Source: Phoronis ovalis (taxonomy: Eukaryota > Phoronida > Phoronidae). Taken from it: 48,663 nucleotides of DNA. Positions 11,301 through 26,300 of this stretch are shown piece after piece. The DNA lies in the NCBI GenBank assembly GCA_028565635.1, contig JAOXYB010036950.1:1-48663 (forward strand), read 5' to 3'. Numbering within the stretch: the stretch's first letter is position 1; the number at the start of each line of letters is the position of its first letter. The notes beneath the pieces were generated by a model that saw only the letters and a program-made list of their open reading frames with translations, made no database searches and was not told the origin of the DNA. The translations under genes and the position numbers were made by a program.

Positions 11301-14300
11301 TACATCCGGGTAATAGATGTAGGAGACACCCTAGTATTTTGCTTCTGCCCTCCCAAAAATAGTTCCCAGGAAGTTGGCTGGAAATGTGATAGACACCAAG
11401 GATGATCAACACCCAAAGTGGCCCAAACTCCCAGGGTTTTGATGGGGTAGCATTACTCAAAAAAAATCTGACCATATTTGTACCTAAGCAACGCTAAAAA
11501 TATACCAAAATACCATACCCATATTTATACCCAGAGTAGATAGATTAGATGTGTACTGAGGTCTATTGACAAGCATTCGCAAAAAAATTATATTAAAATT
11601 TCGAACTGCATGGTATTCAAGGTTAGCATTATTGCCATTTACTTTTCTATATTGACCACTATAAATAATACCCCAAACATGAAAACACCACCCATAATTA
11701 TACTGGGAAGAAGGAAATTGTAACCCATTTTTATACCTGGAAGGATGAAATTCAGACCGCCCTGGCCGACAAATGCGTAATATTTAGGAATTACCCCCCA
11801 CCAAACCTATAAACCTATGCCCTTGCCAAAGGACTAACCTTGTAAATTAAGATAGTTTATGAAATTCCCAATGAATAAATAAACAAATCCTGTTGTTTCA
11901 TAACTTTCAGATACAGTAGCTAATTTCCACTTCAGCTTCATGTCAAAAGATCAAAGAAGAGGTTACTAAGTTATCTATGAAAATTAATATGATTTGTGTT
12001 TCACATTGACAGACTTTATCTGTTTTATGTAAACATACAGATAAATAAAAAATGCCATGTGTTTAATATTTATAAACACTGGATTTGATACACATGTGAT
12101 TCAAATCAGAAATTATAATTTATGAAAATGTGATAAAGGATGAATTATAAACACATGCCACACTGTTAAAAAGTTGTCTGATTTTGTTCATTAGATATAG
12201 CAAACCACCTGACAGTGTTGAATAGAATCCCTCGTAACACAGAATTTATCCTTTGTTGACTCCAATAGTTAATTTTCAAACTAAAAAAGTCCAAACAATT
12301 GTAGCTAGAGGCCTCAGTAGTAACACTTAGCCATTGTTTTGCCGAATATCAATTTTCCAGGAGCATTGTACACTTGCAAAAGTCTGAAATGATACATTTA
12401 GATTATAGTAAGTTTATTTCTGGTCATTTCATAAAGTGGTGCAGTTTTTAGTTTATTTTTAGTTCAACAGGTTATCTTCAGTTGTGTTACAAATACTTCT
12501 GTGTAATATTTTAAAAATAATGCAAAAGTCTTATTTCAAAACATAAGTGCATAATAAACAGTTGAAAATACACCATAGAGTATTCATAGCAATGTTTAGC
12601 CAGTCAGTATGTCTATCAGTGTCTAATGGCCATCAGGTGCTCACATATGGCAACATTTGAATTATTATAATGATTTTTTTGCCAAAATTTGATTGTCTCA
12701 AATTTCATGTTAAGAATTTTTATTTCCTCATCTTATTGGCATGAACATATGTTTTATAAATATCCTGAATGCATATAACCATAAAAACTAAACTAAAAGA
12801 GCTTGAAAAATAATTTAGCTATATCAATAAATACCTTCAAACAAAACTATATAGATATATAGTTCTTTTGCATCCACTAATTATTCTTTTTCATAACAAT
12901 TCTTAGATGTCCCAGAACATTGCAAACCTGTCTCTTATTTAATGTTTTAAAAGTTTATAATGTCCATGAAAAAACTCATAACTGGCCTTTCATTAACATT
13001 TTTGATTAAAATCAATAGTCATAATTTTTTTATTAGTTCATTAGTACATAGTTAAAGTATGAGATACAGCACTGCTTCCATCCAAAGGGATATATCCATC
13101 TGCATCTACACAAAGCTTTGTTTCCTTTTATGTATAAAAAAATCATATCCAAAATTTTAGAAAAGTATGCCTTATTATTGGCATGAGCCTGCAGTTTTTT
13201 CTATTTCTACAAAATTTCTGGGTTAATAGTCATCTAAATACATATCAAAAAATTTTACAAGACATTACCATCTGACGATTTGCATTAGAACATTTTTAAA
13301 TAGTATATAGAACCTAGAAATGCCAAGGTTTCATTATAAATTATATGTATAGGATACAGTTTTGGATCATTTCACATTCATTCTGTGAACAGTTTTTTAA
13401 TCTATTTTGCACTGGTTATAATTGAAAGGCGCAAAAAGAAAATTAATATTCATTACAACATGTTCATGACATGTAGAAATGTTAATGAAATATTTCCCTG
13501 TTAGTCTCTTAAATAGCAATCAGAAATTTCATTATTTCCAAGACAAGCTCATATAGGGCATGTTTAATTTTTTCTTCACAAAGGATTCTTGGTATTTTTT
13601 TTTTCTCCCCAGTATTTTTAAAATGTGTTTTTGGATATGTTACTAGCTTAGTTATTGTTTGTTCAAAATTGTGATATGTAACCTAACCACAATATATATT
13701 TCATTTGCAAATAACATCCAGAAAGGATAATCATGAAATTTATATACTTTCTTATATGCAGATATTCCTTAGTCAAATTTTGTCTCGTAAATTTAAGGAT
13801 TAATCCAAAATACAAAGCCAAACATCCAATATAAGAAAGTAGTCAGGTACACTGGATACATTAAACAAAAGTGAAAAGAATTTTGTTATTACCACTCTTG
13901 TCGGATCCAGAAAAAGGATTTAGGTTCACTGGCCATATGCAATATCAAGTACGCATAAACTATTCTCTAATCAATTTAGAAAATAATATAATTTTTCCCA
14001 AATGTTAATCACTGGAGAAAACATAGTTTTGTATTTTTTTTAGACATATTAATCTGTTATGTGATCTACCTGCATGGTGCAAAACATGTGCGAAACTCAT
14101 TAGCATGAATTTCATTACAAAATAGATCAGAAATTTGCAATTTTTAGGGACAGTTAAGGTTTCAAAAACAATCTGTGTCAGGTACGTGATCCGGCTGGTG
14201 GTTATTATCATTATTTCTTATTCTACAGTTCAAAAGTACTTTTTGCAGCTGGGTGTGGAAGTTTTCATAACAGAATTAATTTACTGAATGAACGAAGAAT

Positions 14301-17300
14301 GGTGTTTAGGATCACAGATGTTTAAAAGTGTCCATGGTAGTATTGTAACCACTCACTACTCGGCTTTAAATCGTCTCAGTCTCCACACTATTTCAGATCT
14401 GAGGATAAATTTGCATCCCGTGTAGCACTATGTTCTTATACAAATTCTTAAAAAAACATGTTGCTCTTCTAATTCTAAGCTGTCCAAATGAACAGTATGA
14501 ACTTCTAGTAAATATATACAAACCTTGCTCAGATTCATCTTCTTGAACATCACCAGCAGTCAGCTTTGCAGCTTCTTGAACCAAAACATCAAAAGACGTT
14601 TGCATCATTCCAGTTGGCGATGCATCACTAGGTGGTGTAATAGCTGATGGTGGTGGTATGGATGGCAAACTTGATGGCATCATTATGGATGGTACAGATA
14701 ATGGCTCTGTGGAGGAACCATTGGCTATCTGCGTCTGGAGTTGTCGGATTAACTGCAACTGGATCAATTGCTGCTGCTGTAGAGAAAACAATGCTGTATG
14801 TAACATAGCTATATCAGATGAGGGCAGGTTGTTTTCAGCAAACTGTGCCACTGCTGCTTTGGAAGCCTGTAGTGGCTCCAGCATCACGTTAGAGTCCATA
14901 TACAACGCAGATGAAAATTGAGGTAAACCAGTTGTAACATCAACACTTTGCTGTGTATCTGATGCTTCAACTTTTCCATTCTGATCTATGTCTTCATGAT
15001 CACTATTTTCAGTGTCTGTGGTATTGTTTGTAATCTCCTCTCCAGGTTTCTGTGAGGGGTAACTTTCTTCACAGTCTGAATTATTGTTCACATCCTCGTC
15101 AACCATTAAGACGATTCGTTTATGACTGCATGTTTTCTTATGCAACAGGAAATCAGGAAGGGTGAAAAATTCAGCACGACATCTTCCACAGACATGAGCA
15201 TCGTCACTAGATGGTGAAACAGCAGCTTGATCTGGAAAGACGTGAGAAAATTACTAATTAAATACGATAAATAAATATTGATTGTAGCACCAAATCCTAC
15301 ACCCTTGGGATTGTTATGGTTAAAGTGATCTAACAGTATCATTTCATTTACCAAAAAGGTTTGCATGCATCAAAGATGGTTTTCCTTTTGACAATCCACT
15401 GCCATGTTTTGGAAACAAATCTCTTATGACAATTCATGTAACCTTTCCCTGTTTGAAAAAACATTCAAAATGGACAAAAACAACAAATATGTGGTGGGAA
15501 TTTTTAGTGGCAGACATTCATACTGTTTTATATGTTTTGGTTAATAGTTTAGCAGAGACACCTTGCCACACAAATTCAACAGAACAGTTTATTCTGAATA
15601 TATCTTCAGCTAATCATATTTTATTGAAGCCCACATGAAGCTCGCTTGGACAGCAAATTAGGCTTGTAAAGCAGAATTAGCTTGGAAATGTAACATGTAT
15701 GGTGTAGACAGTGTAACATTTAGTTCTTATATATAGTGCATAGAATGATCAGAAGCTATCTTTAAACAATAACATCATCTCATGAAAGCTTAAATTAACG
15801 TTTTAAATTTACATTTTTTTGTAATTTTGAAGTTTTAACAAGTTTCTAAGCAACTAAGTTTAGCAACATAGCATTATATTGCATAGTAACTAGACAATTC
15901 TGTAATTACCAGACTTAATTTTAGCTAATTTTTTTTGCGAACAGTTAAATCAGAAAACAAAACCAATGTGCTTGCTACATAAATAAGAAAGTTCAAACCC
16001 ATCCTTAATTTCCTTTTCCACATAATTATGTATTTTAATAGAAAAAATATGGTTTCATTTTTGAAATAAATACACTACTGTAAATTAGTTATTCAATTAG
16101 TGGGTCCTTCAGGCTCAAGTGTCATGTACTGATGTGTTCATAATGTTTTCATAACATTTTCTGACAGCTTCAGATTTTAGTGATGTTTATGCTTATACTA
16201 ATATTTCATATGCAGTACTTAAAATCACAGTTTGAAATCTTTTCTTAATTACTAGCGAAATACTTACAAACTTTTACATTTTTTTCAGATTCATTATTGA
16301 TACTTAAATTTCACACGGTACTTGTAGTCACAGTTTGAAATTACTATTAACCATTGAGAAAAATAACATAGTTTTACCTTTTTCCAATTTATTTGATGAT
16401 TATGCTAGAAAAGTAGCAACATATTTTGAGTAAATTATATTTGAATGTTTTAATAATTGCATAAAAAATTCCTGGAAAAGTGAAACTGGCATAACATATT
16501 TGCATTTATCATTTTGGCGACTACATTTCTGTAAAAGTGTCAAACTCTAAGCAGGTGTCTACAGAGATTGAAAGGCCTACTAATAATGTCTAACTAGCTC
16601 TCTGATTCTATTTCAATTTACATTTCTTTTTTTACTTTCAGTGTTTTGACTGTTTTCAAATGTCAAAAAAATTGTTTAATTTGTCAAGTTTATTGTGCAA
16701 TATGAACCTATGTTGCCAGATTTAGTTTCTTAGTAACATAAAAGAAAGACCTCCAGAAAAGTCAAAATTGTGAAAGAATCTTATTTGAATAAGGGTGGTC
16801 TTATGTACTTTATCAAGATGATCATCAAATGTGTTTTGTGTATCAAACATGAAAGTCAATTAAATATTTGGGAAATTCTAACTCTTTTTATAATTAAACC
16901 AAATGGCAGCTCATCACAGGTAATTTTTCAAATCTGCTAAAATATCTTTTGCAGAAAATTTGGCACTTGTGAACACAAACATCTGCATTTTTAAAAAGGT
17001 GGATAATATTTATGTCAACTGTGACAAAAACAGATAAAGGATAGGACTACTCAAAAACTGTTATAGTTATGTTGAAAAGTACTTTGAACATTAACAAATG
17101 CAAATATGTTTTTTGGCTATAAAAGCAAAAATTAGGAACCATCTTTCCAAGTTGTCATAATACATACAGTAAAACAGATGGGTATTTTATGGTACAAGTA
17201 TTATTTTCTTATTGTTGTGTCAATTTCTTCTCGGATTCCCAGTTCTTGCATCAGTACCCACCAAGTTCCATGATTTGTTTTTAATTATCAGCTATTTCTT

Positions 17301-20300
17301 TCGGCTTGACCAGTTTCATTGGCATTTTGCCATTTTCAGATAACAGAAAACTAGTAAAATAAAACTGACCTGATGGGCATCAGAGCCACAAACACCCCTG
17401 TAGTCAAAGCATGAAACCAGACAATCTGGGTGGAAGGTGATACTCAGGCTTCTGGCTATATAGGGATGTACAGCGCAGCCCCACTGGGTCGGGGTGTGTG
17501 TTATGATCAAATAAGCAGAGTTGGTCAGGCAAGGAGGATCATGTGTTTGATGACCTATCATTTCTTTCAAAAAATGGTATTTCTGGTTTTTAGCAAACAT
17601 ACAAATTAACAATTGGGGTTTTTTTCGTAAGCAAAAGTTGAGTAAACCATTTTTTGGCAGAAAATAATAGTTAACAGCATCCATTTTTTATGTGCAGGTT
17701 GAACACCCTACCACAAATTTAGCAGAATCCCATGATCCTAGATCTTCTCTCTATATCCCAGATCAATGCTTATGACTGAAAGTATGCATTTTGTTCACAG
17801 TATTCAAGTAAACATTCTGCTACTTATTTCAAACTGCACTAAAAATTATCTCTGGTGATCAAGTGCAGTATATGAAAACTTATGCATTATAAATGTTACA
17901 TGACTTTATTCATGATTTATCAAAAACTATAGCCATGAGACAGTCAACATCATTCAGCTCTCAATTTTAGCTTTTTATGACGCAAATAGAACCCTTTGAA
18001 GTAATAATGTCAGAAATAATGAAATCAAGTTATGGATTCTTTTTAAATTTTAATAACCTTGAATTCATATGTACCAAAAATGTTATCACATAACTTTTTT
18101 ACTTTTGTGTCTAAGACTAATATATTATAGTTGTTTACCTAAAATCACAGCATACTTCAAAGCTGGAGTCTTATTTATCACCATGTTTAATTTATTATGT
18201 AATTCATAATTATTGTCTGCAATCAATGAATGTTTAAAATGTAAAGAGTTTTAAGTTACTTTCACTAAGTAGCAACATCACTATACTAAATACAAAATAA
18301 TAGAACAAACGAAATATTAGAAATTTCTAGTGTACATTTTTCAGATCACAGAATATGATGGAATGGCAAACTATAATCACCTAATCTTAATTTCCTTTCA
18401 TACTCCATTAAACATTCAAAAAATTAAGTCTAAAGTTTATTTCGTAAAGCAGAAACAAAATACCACTTTGTGAACTTCTGTGAGAAAATTATCAAACAAG
18501 CATAATTCACCTGAAGTGTTTTATGATTCAAATCAAAGAAATGTGTATGTCATCGTAATAATTTATAACACATAGACCAAAACGTGGTGAAAAATCATTT
18601 CAAGATTTTTGGAATTATTAAATAACCTCTTTAACCGAAAAATATCTGGAAGGGCACGCATCCGACGATTCAATTCTTTTATATGAAAGTAGAAATACAG
18701 AAAATGAAATTATTGGTTCCATAAGAACTAATTTTTTTTAGTGGTTTTGAATTTCTGGCCTTATGAGTGCATTGTAGGTTATTAAAGAAGGTATTTGGCT
18801 AACAAAACTGTGTTGCCCACAGAGTACTCCAATAATTTAAATTTTCAATATACAGTTGAATGTATTAGATATTTGTATGCCAATTTCTTTTGACAAGAAA
18901 AGTAGTATAGAGTACCTTAAAGCGCAAAATATAGCATAATTAAATAATTTAATAAATTATTAATTTGATGACAGACAAGGGAAATATAATGTAATAATTT
19001 CATAATGCAATATTACTTATTTCTGATAAACATAATACAGTTGTCTTTAACAAAATCAAATTATGGAGCCTATATCAAAGATATGCACTTTTAATACCGA
19101 AACATGATTTTTTTTTCAAAAATTTATTTTCCTTTAGTTGTATTTAGTCTTAACTGGAGGCATGCCATCCAAATTGAATTAATTTAGAAACAAATGGTGA
19201 CAGGCTTCTGAAAGTTTGGGTGGTACTGCTATACTCTATGTATAACATGAATCATAGCTACAGTAAATGGTATTATTAGTGTGGGGTTTGAGCAAGTTGC
19301 TTTTAATCATTTAGTAGAGAATACAGGTGTACAGAAAAAATAGCCATGGCACAGTGAAGTGCTCCCAGAGGGGAGAGGAAATAAGACAAAAAAGATTAAA
19401 TACTGTGTTTATTTACATGTATTGCTTAGCTGACATGTTTACCAGCAGATCTCTACTTAAAAATGCTGATCGACCAATTTGCATAGACCACTCATTTCAT
19501 TCTTCAAACTTTAATGTGTACTACACAATCTTGCAATGCCTAATATTGTTATACAGCCATAACTAATAATAATTCATAGCTTTTTCATTTAGTAATTAAG
19601 AAGTGCGTCAGTGGTAGAGCAGTAAATAATTCAGCTCATGTAATTTAATACTTTAGAATATTCATTACACGTGCACCTTCGATCTTTTTTTACCTTAAAA
19701 ACTGTCATGGGAAAATAACTTATGATATTAAGAATTGTTAACAAGTTTAATAACTCGGCTAGCATGAAATAAGTTAATATCTATTGGCAAGATAACAAAA
19801 CTTACCACGCTTTTTATAATGCAACTTAAACGTATACAACACGTGTCCAGTAGGAATTAGTGACGATAGTTATGCCTTTGGCTCTTGAATGATTCTTTAA
19901 AACTTTTCATGAATTTGTAGCGTTTTTGAAGGACCTTTAATTTTGACTTTGTAGCTATAATGGCGTCAAATGTACAGTTTTCTTTTAGCTCAGGCACCAT
20001 CCCTAAAGGCTGAAATGGTGTTGCTAAAGTCTTACATCATTTCCATCCATGGATGATGATGATGGTTTAGTATTAATGCAGATGATACAAATTATTGACA
20101 TATAAAGGTTGTTTATGGCACAGATATAGCTGTTTATGGTATTATTATTGAGACAATTAGACCTTCTAACAAAAATAATCTTTATACTTAATAAATCAGG
20201 TTGTAATATTTTTACCAGAATATTAGCTGCGAAAGACCACACATGGTGCTACAAGTAGACAAGCTATAGAAACAATAAAACAAATCTGTATATATTATTA

Positions 20301-23300
20301 AAAATCCATGAACCAACAAAATTTGTGGTATGGTACATTTTGCTAGCTTGCTGTACATGGGTACAAGAATTCTGCTTTTTCTGACTCTGTATTTGCAGGG
20401 TACCCCTTATTTGCGTAGGTACCGTCCTTGGACCAAAATAGGATTATAACCAATTCAGATATCATGTAATAAGCATATTGTGGTTTCAATATCAATATCA
20501 TCAGACATTAATAAAGCCAACACATTTTTACAAATTCCTATAAACTCCAATCAATTTTACCTAGTAAATAAGAAGTGTGCAAACATCGTGGTCTTTGAAT
20601 ATAAAGGCTATAACACATACACTGATATTAACAAAGTTATTAATTTTTGATAAGATGAATAATACTATTGAAATTTTATTAATTTGAACCTAATCTATTA
20701 AAATTTATCAGATTGTTCACATCAAAAATGAATATAAATTATGAGTTTGATGTAATATAAAATTCCTAAACAGTCATTTTTGAGTAGTTCAAACAAGTGC
20801 TGTTTATATGTCTACTTGTATATCAAGGATCAAAACTCCAAAGTAATGTTCAACAATTGATAAAATGAAAATTAATATATTTGCTTCTGTCATGCCATTT
20901 GGGTAAGCAAAGAGGACTTTAAACTACAGTTATTATTATGAAGTCAAGTGAAATTTTGACACACCAGAATTTTTAATCCCTTCAGATTATAAAATACACA
21001 GTAGTTGATGGGTTGGCAAACATAAATTCATGTTTGATTAAAATTTTTGTTTGATTATTATTGCAACAGCTATTGTTACATCTAATAGTTTGTAAACTGA
21101 AATATATAGGAAACATTTATGGTAAATGTTTGCACACAATTTTTATTTACAAGACTTATTCTGAATTTTAAAATTCTTTGTGGTGGTAAGTTTGTCATAA
21201 CTGACTATGAAATATTTGCATTTATTAGTATTGTGTGAAACTGATACATTTTCCCATTGATAAAATATTTGACAAATTGATAGTACTTAGTTAGTAGCCA
21301 CTGAAATATGCTGGTGGTGGTATTCACTGAGTAGAGTGTCGACCAGTTCTCCTGGAGTTGTTGGCACAACCATTGTTATACTTCATGCCAGTATTATCAG
21401 ATATACGTCAAAATGGGTGGCCACTTTCTCAGAGGATTTCAAAGCCCAAGTAACACCCACTACACTTTTTTTAGTGAAATTATTTGACTCTTTTGGACAG
21501 AGCAACTCTAATTAGCTGGAGGGAGCCAGTGAAAGTATACGTCCATTCAGTCGGACTAGTGAATGAGAGTGGCAGAGGGGTAGTGAAGGTAGATGGGGAG
21601 TATCAATTTCTTTCTATCAAATTGTGACCAAGAACACTCCTACAATTGCCCATAAATAATTCACCCTTCACAAAATCCTGGACCCGCCTCTATTTAACTA
21701 ACTTTTAGTGTAATAAAGAAAAAGTGTAATAAATCTGGAAAATACCCGAAACATTGCTTCATAATTATACATTTGCATTATATGGCATCACCTGATGACT
21801 CTAATCATGTCTTAGCTATCAGTATGGAAATTTTTAAATTTGTTATTTACATTTAATTGAATAATAATTTAATGGCATGTTGGATGCTTTATGACTAGGA
21901 ATAAAATCTAGATACTTGGCGACATAAACAATTTCTTATTGGTATATGTAAACGCCTCTAGGTCCAAATTATACTTGGGGTAACTACTGAACAAAAGGTT
22001 CTCACAATAATTTTGGTAATTCTAATAAGATTTCCTTATACTAAGAGAAAATGTAAAAGAACATCGTTTTCAGATGATTGTAGGATTATGAAATTGGTAT
22101 CTGTACGTACAATAGAATTTTGAATGGAGTTATTGAAGTATAATTTTAAATAAATCAGAATAGGGTATTGCATAAAGGACTTTAATTCAGTTAATTATAA
22201 GGTTTAGCAGTTACTAGATAACGATCAGAGTTTGTATACAGAAAGCACCACAAGACATTAATTTTACCAAGCAATATTAATTAGTGAATAATAATACTTC
22301 TTAACTGTCATACACATACACTTATACAGTTATTGTATATATACTGGAAAATTAAAGGTACAAATGGAATGGTAATATCAGAGCCATGCTTTCAAGCTTT
22401 TTCAACACTGCGAAGCAAAGTTGCATCCATTTTTTCATTAACTGTATACGGAATCAAAAGAAGAGGACAAACTGAGCATGAAGTCTGAGTGGCATAACCA
22501 TAACAACAATACTTTGTAAAGGCACTGCAGACAATAGGTTTAATACAATTCTTTTTTTGTGTCCCCAGCAACAGGTGTTTCATTGTAGCTAATCACATGC
22601 ACAATAAAGAGTATGCATGATATCTCTAAAACTGATGAGGGAATAGTATTTGCTATTTAATTTCCATCTTACTTATCCTGCCAAAATTGAGCACCATATT
22701 AATAAAACATAAAGTAGTATATTTCCAATGCAAAATCATCTTTTGATATTTCCTACAGGAAAAGTCTGATTGAATTATAAGCTTATTTTAAGGAAATCAT
22801 TTAACAGCAATTTATTTTCTTCATTCACATTTCATAAGCAATTACATTTTTTTAAGCTGATTCACAACAGCCTGATTCTTCTTTGAAGTCTTTTATTCTA
22901 AAATTACCAACAATTTGTAATTTAAAACTTTTGTTTTAATTTACATTTTTTAATCTTACAATTACTTTCTTTAATACATTTTTTTTGGGCTCCCTAAAAA
23001 TAAACGAGCTAGTAACTTTAACCATAAAAATTTGGAAGAAGCATTAACTAATTTTTAGAAGAGTAACTGTTTCTTTTTATTGCAAAATTTATTCCATTAA
23101 TGTAAATAACAACTGTAATGCATTCTTTGAAACTTGTATACATGTTTAGTGGCCCATCATTATTTATCTAATATTGAAAACATGATAGAATAACATAATT
23201 TTATCTAAGCCTGTTTGGGGCCACATATCAAATTAATAGAGTAGATGATGTCCTGGGTAGTGTATTTATGTTTTATGGATAAGGGTAATTTGGATGAAAA

Positions 23301-26300
23301 CCATGCAGAATTGGGGATATTAATGTTGTGCTTTGGCATAGACCATCAAGAAATGAAATCAACCAAGATAATAATTTTGAACTGTTGACTTCAAAAGTAT
23401 GAAAATCTGTTTTACCATTCTACAAAAAAATGCCTCTAGTTTTATACTTGCATATAGACTCCAAATGATATTAAAATGTTTAGGTTCCAATAAATTAATA
23501 AAAAATTGATATTCCAGTACAACAGGTGTATGAGAACAGGGCAGTCGGTGTACTCCATAAACCAGGATCTACATGGTTCTGACAATAAAGTTTCTGTCTT
23601 CATTTAAGGTTCAGTGGCGGATCTAGGTACAAGAAGACCACTGTTTCCCACAATTTCTATAGAGAATTATTTTAAATTGGTTAAAATAGTTACTAACTAA
23701 GACACCTTTAAACAATGTTCTTTTTTGTTAACTTTGTTACTGTATATATCACCGGAAATACTCCAAGCAAGGAATACTCCATACAGAATATTAATTTACT
23801 GGACCTCTGCAGCTCTTTTTTTCCACCCATTATTTATCTGTCATGATTCTTATATCATAGCAGAATAAGCAAGCACTTACTGCTAAATATTTCCACCCTT
23901 TTTATCTTTATGTGGCTTTGATATCAATAAAAAGTTTCATTTTTTTAAACAACTAAACAATCAGAAAGCTTGGAATGTATCAATTTTAATTTTTATATCT
24001 TATCATAAACTAAATAATTCATAAGGGCAGGGAACATTTTCAAGTTAAGAGTACTTAAAGACGTAATAAGGTCCAACAGAAAAAAATTGGAAAAATATTT
24101 TCAGTACTGGAAAGTTCCTCAAATCAAACCAGGTTCATTTCATCCTTGTATTATTTTCCTTTATGACGCACTTAATGAATAATGAAGATTTGAGATTTCC
24201 AAGAAACCTAATTCTGCCAGTGATATTTATTCTGTGATCTCCTAATCCACCCCAGTTAGGCAATAAAAGGTGGCTTTGTTTTTCTCATGAAAATTTAAGA
24301 TTGCTGTAAGATATTAAATGCAAGATGAATTGGTAACTGATACATTATCATAGACAACTGTCTGCAAAATCACAACCAATCTCAGATATCATATACAGTC
24401 TCAAAATTAATTTCATCCCCACATGTTTCACTTGTCTTTCAATACAAGGCAGCTGTTGGAAGAGTTGCCATCATAGCCATATCACTAATACTAATCACCA
24501 TCATTCCTTGTCCATTACAATCCTGTTTCCCCATATAGGTGACACCACAGAAATTAGAGCATTAGTATAATACCAAAGGAAAAATAAATCAAAATTTATA
24601 TCAAAACTGTGAACCAGGTAGAGTAGAGATTTCTACAACTGAATGGGGGGATGTATGGGATGTATGACTTTACACCAAATGTGCAAGGAGAGCGAGCGGA
24701 TTTTAAAACAACAAGTGGATGGCACAGGCGCGCTAAAAAATGAAAGGTACTCCCCACACTTAAAGAGTCAACTGACCTGGAATTTTAGTTGCAGTGTCAA
24801 GGTCTGCCAGTTAAAAATTATTTATTTTTCTAGAATTTTTTAGTTTTGATAACTTTCTAATGTAATTTATATTGCACCAGACAAGTATGCTATAATTACT
24901 TTTGTGATATGGATATAAACAGTAAAATGATTTTGAGCAGACCTCACTTGAAGGTAATAATTATAAATAAATTAACAAAATTTACTATCCAGAAACAATG
25001 GCAAGCCAACAATTAAAGAAACATGTCTGGACAATTATAAACCAAGAAGTTTGCCACAAAACAGAATACCTCTTCAGGGCTTCTATGTTAACCTTAAACA
25101 TAAAATAAATGTTCAGAGAAATATTGTTTGGTCGACACATTTGGGGCTCATATAAAATTATTATTGGCCCAGCATGTGCATATCATATTTTGTGTTTAAA
25201 ACACTGCTAGTGATATATTTTGAGGCGATGTGGTATTTCAAAAAGATTATTAAATCAAGTTATGAAAACAAAAGCAGCACATGTCACAAAAGAGTGCCAA
25301 ATGATGTTATTGGTGCCATAATCTCTACCAAACAGGACCACAAATGGCTAACCCTGCTGATAAGAACAACTTATAGTTTATGCTAATTAAACAAGAATGT
25401 ATATCATTTTAATATAGATCTAAATAATTTACAATCCTTGTTTTTCCCATGGTTTTAGCTTTCATGTTAAATGGTTCTGGTTTATTTCTGGACATGATGG
25501 TTTGACAGACAGTGACTGCTACATCTATATGGTATGAAATTAATACATTTCGGAAAGCATTTTTTTGCTTTCAGTTATTTATTATTAAAACCTACTGAAT
25601 AAATACACAGGTATTTACAGTTATCTGTATAATTTCAAGCATGATCAAAACAGTTATTTCCTAAGACAAAGAGAAAATGTTTACATACTGATTCCAAAAG
25701 CCTTCAAGCTTCTAGGAAGAATCAAAAAGGTCACTGAAGGTATATTAATTAGATTATTACTTTGACTTTTGGCCAAAAGTAAAACTTCTTTACTTGCAAA
25801 ATTATTCCAACTTCAGAAATGACGAACATATACTTTTATTAATTAGTATTGCCTTGGGTATTAGGAAATTATTTCTGATTCTAGGACAATACTAAAAACC
25901 AAGTTCATGAATTTAACCTTTTTTGGAGCCATCTAGTTCCCAATTTTCGTAAATTTTACTGTAATTTCATTTTACTAAAGTTCATTATCAACCCTGAGGG
26001 ACAATTAATTGCGCACCTGAATAATGTTTCAAATTATGTATGGAATAATTCTTATTAAAATGCAAGATCACAAAAACAGATTAACTTTACATTTCTGATA
26101 TTTAAAGTAAAAACCAACTTCACACTCCATTGCCATAAATTTTGATTCTATTTCACATTATCATACGTCTGCAACTTATATTTTGTGACCTCTCAGGCAA
26201 ATTTTAAGGTACCTTTATTAAATTTCAACATTGATGTTGACTTTCAGCTCAGGTGGTGATGAAGTAAGCAATCAAGAGAATAATTTGCATAACAAATGCC

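Larger units (their letters stand above)
8814..14523 (-). other. sall: sall intron 2
   Basis: 5.7-kb phase-1 intron. It contains a short CA microsatellite (10750-10767), and a C-tract-rich repeat patch at about 11240-11820 described separately. No coding exon is recognised. A GC-richer short patch at about 10405-10440 is unexplained. Confidence 0.85.

Noticed and set aside
17316-17684. 122-codon minus-strand open frame in sall intron 1
   Set aside because: No domain, low-complexity start, no splice or promoter context. Kept only as a GC-richer segment of interest.
19607-19640. tRNA-like A box (GTCAGTGGTAGAGCAG)
   Set aside because: No B box GGTTCGAATCC or cloverleaf follows within the expected distance. 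At most it is a chance match or a fully decayed tRNA-derived SINE.
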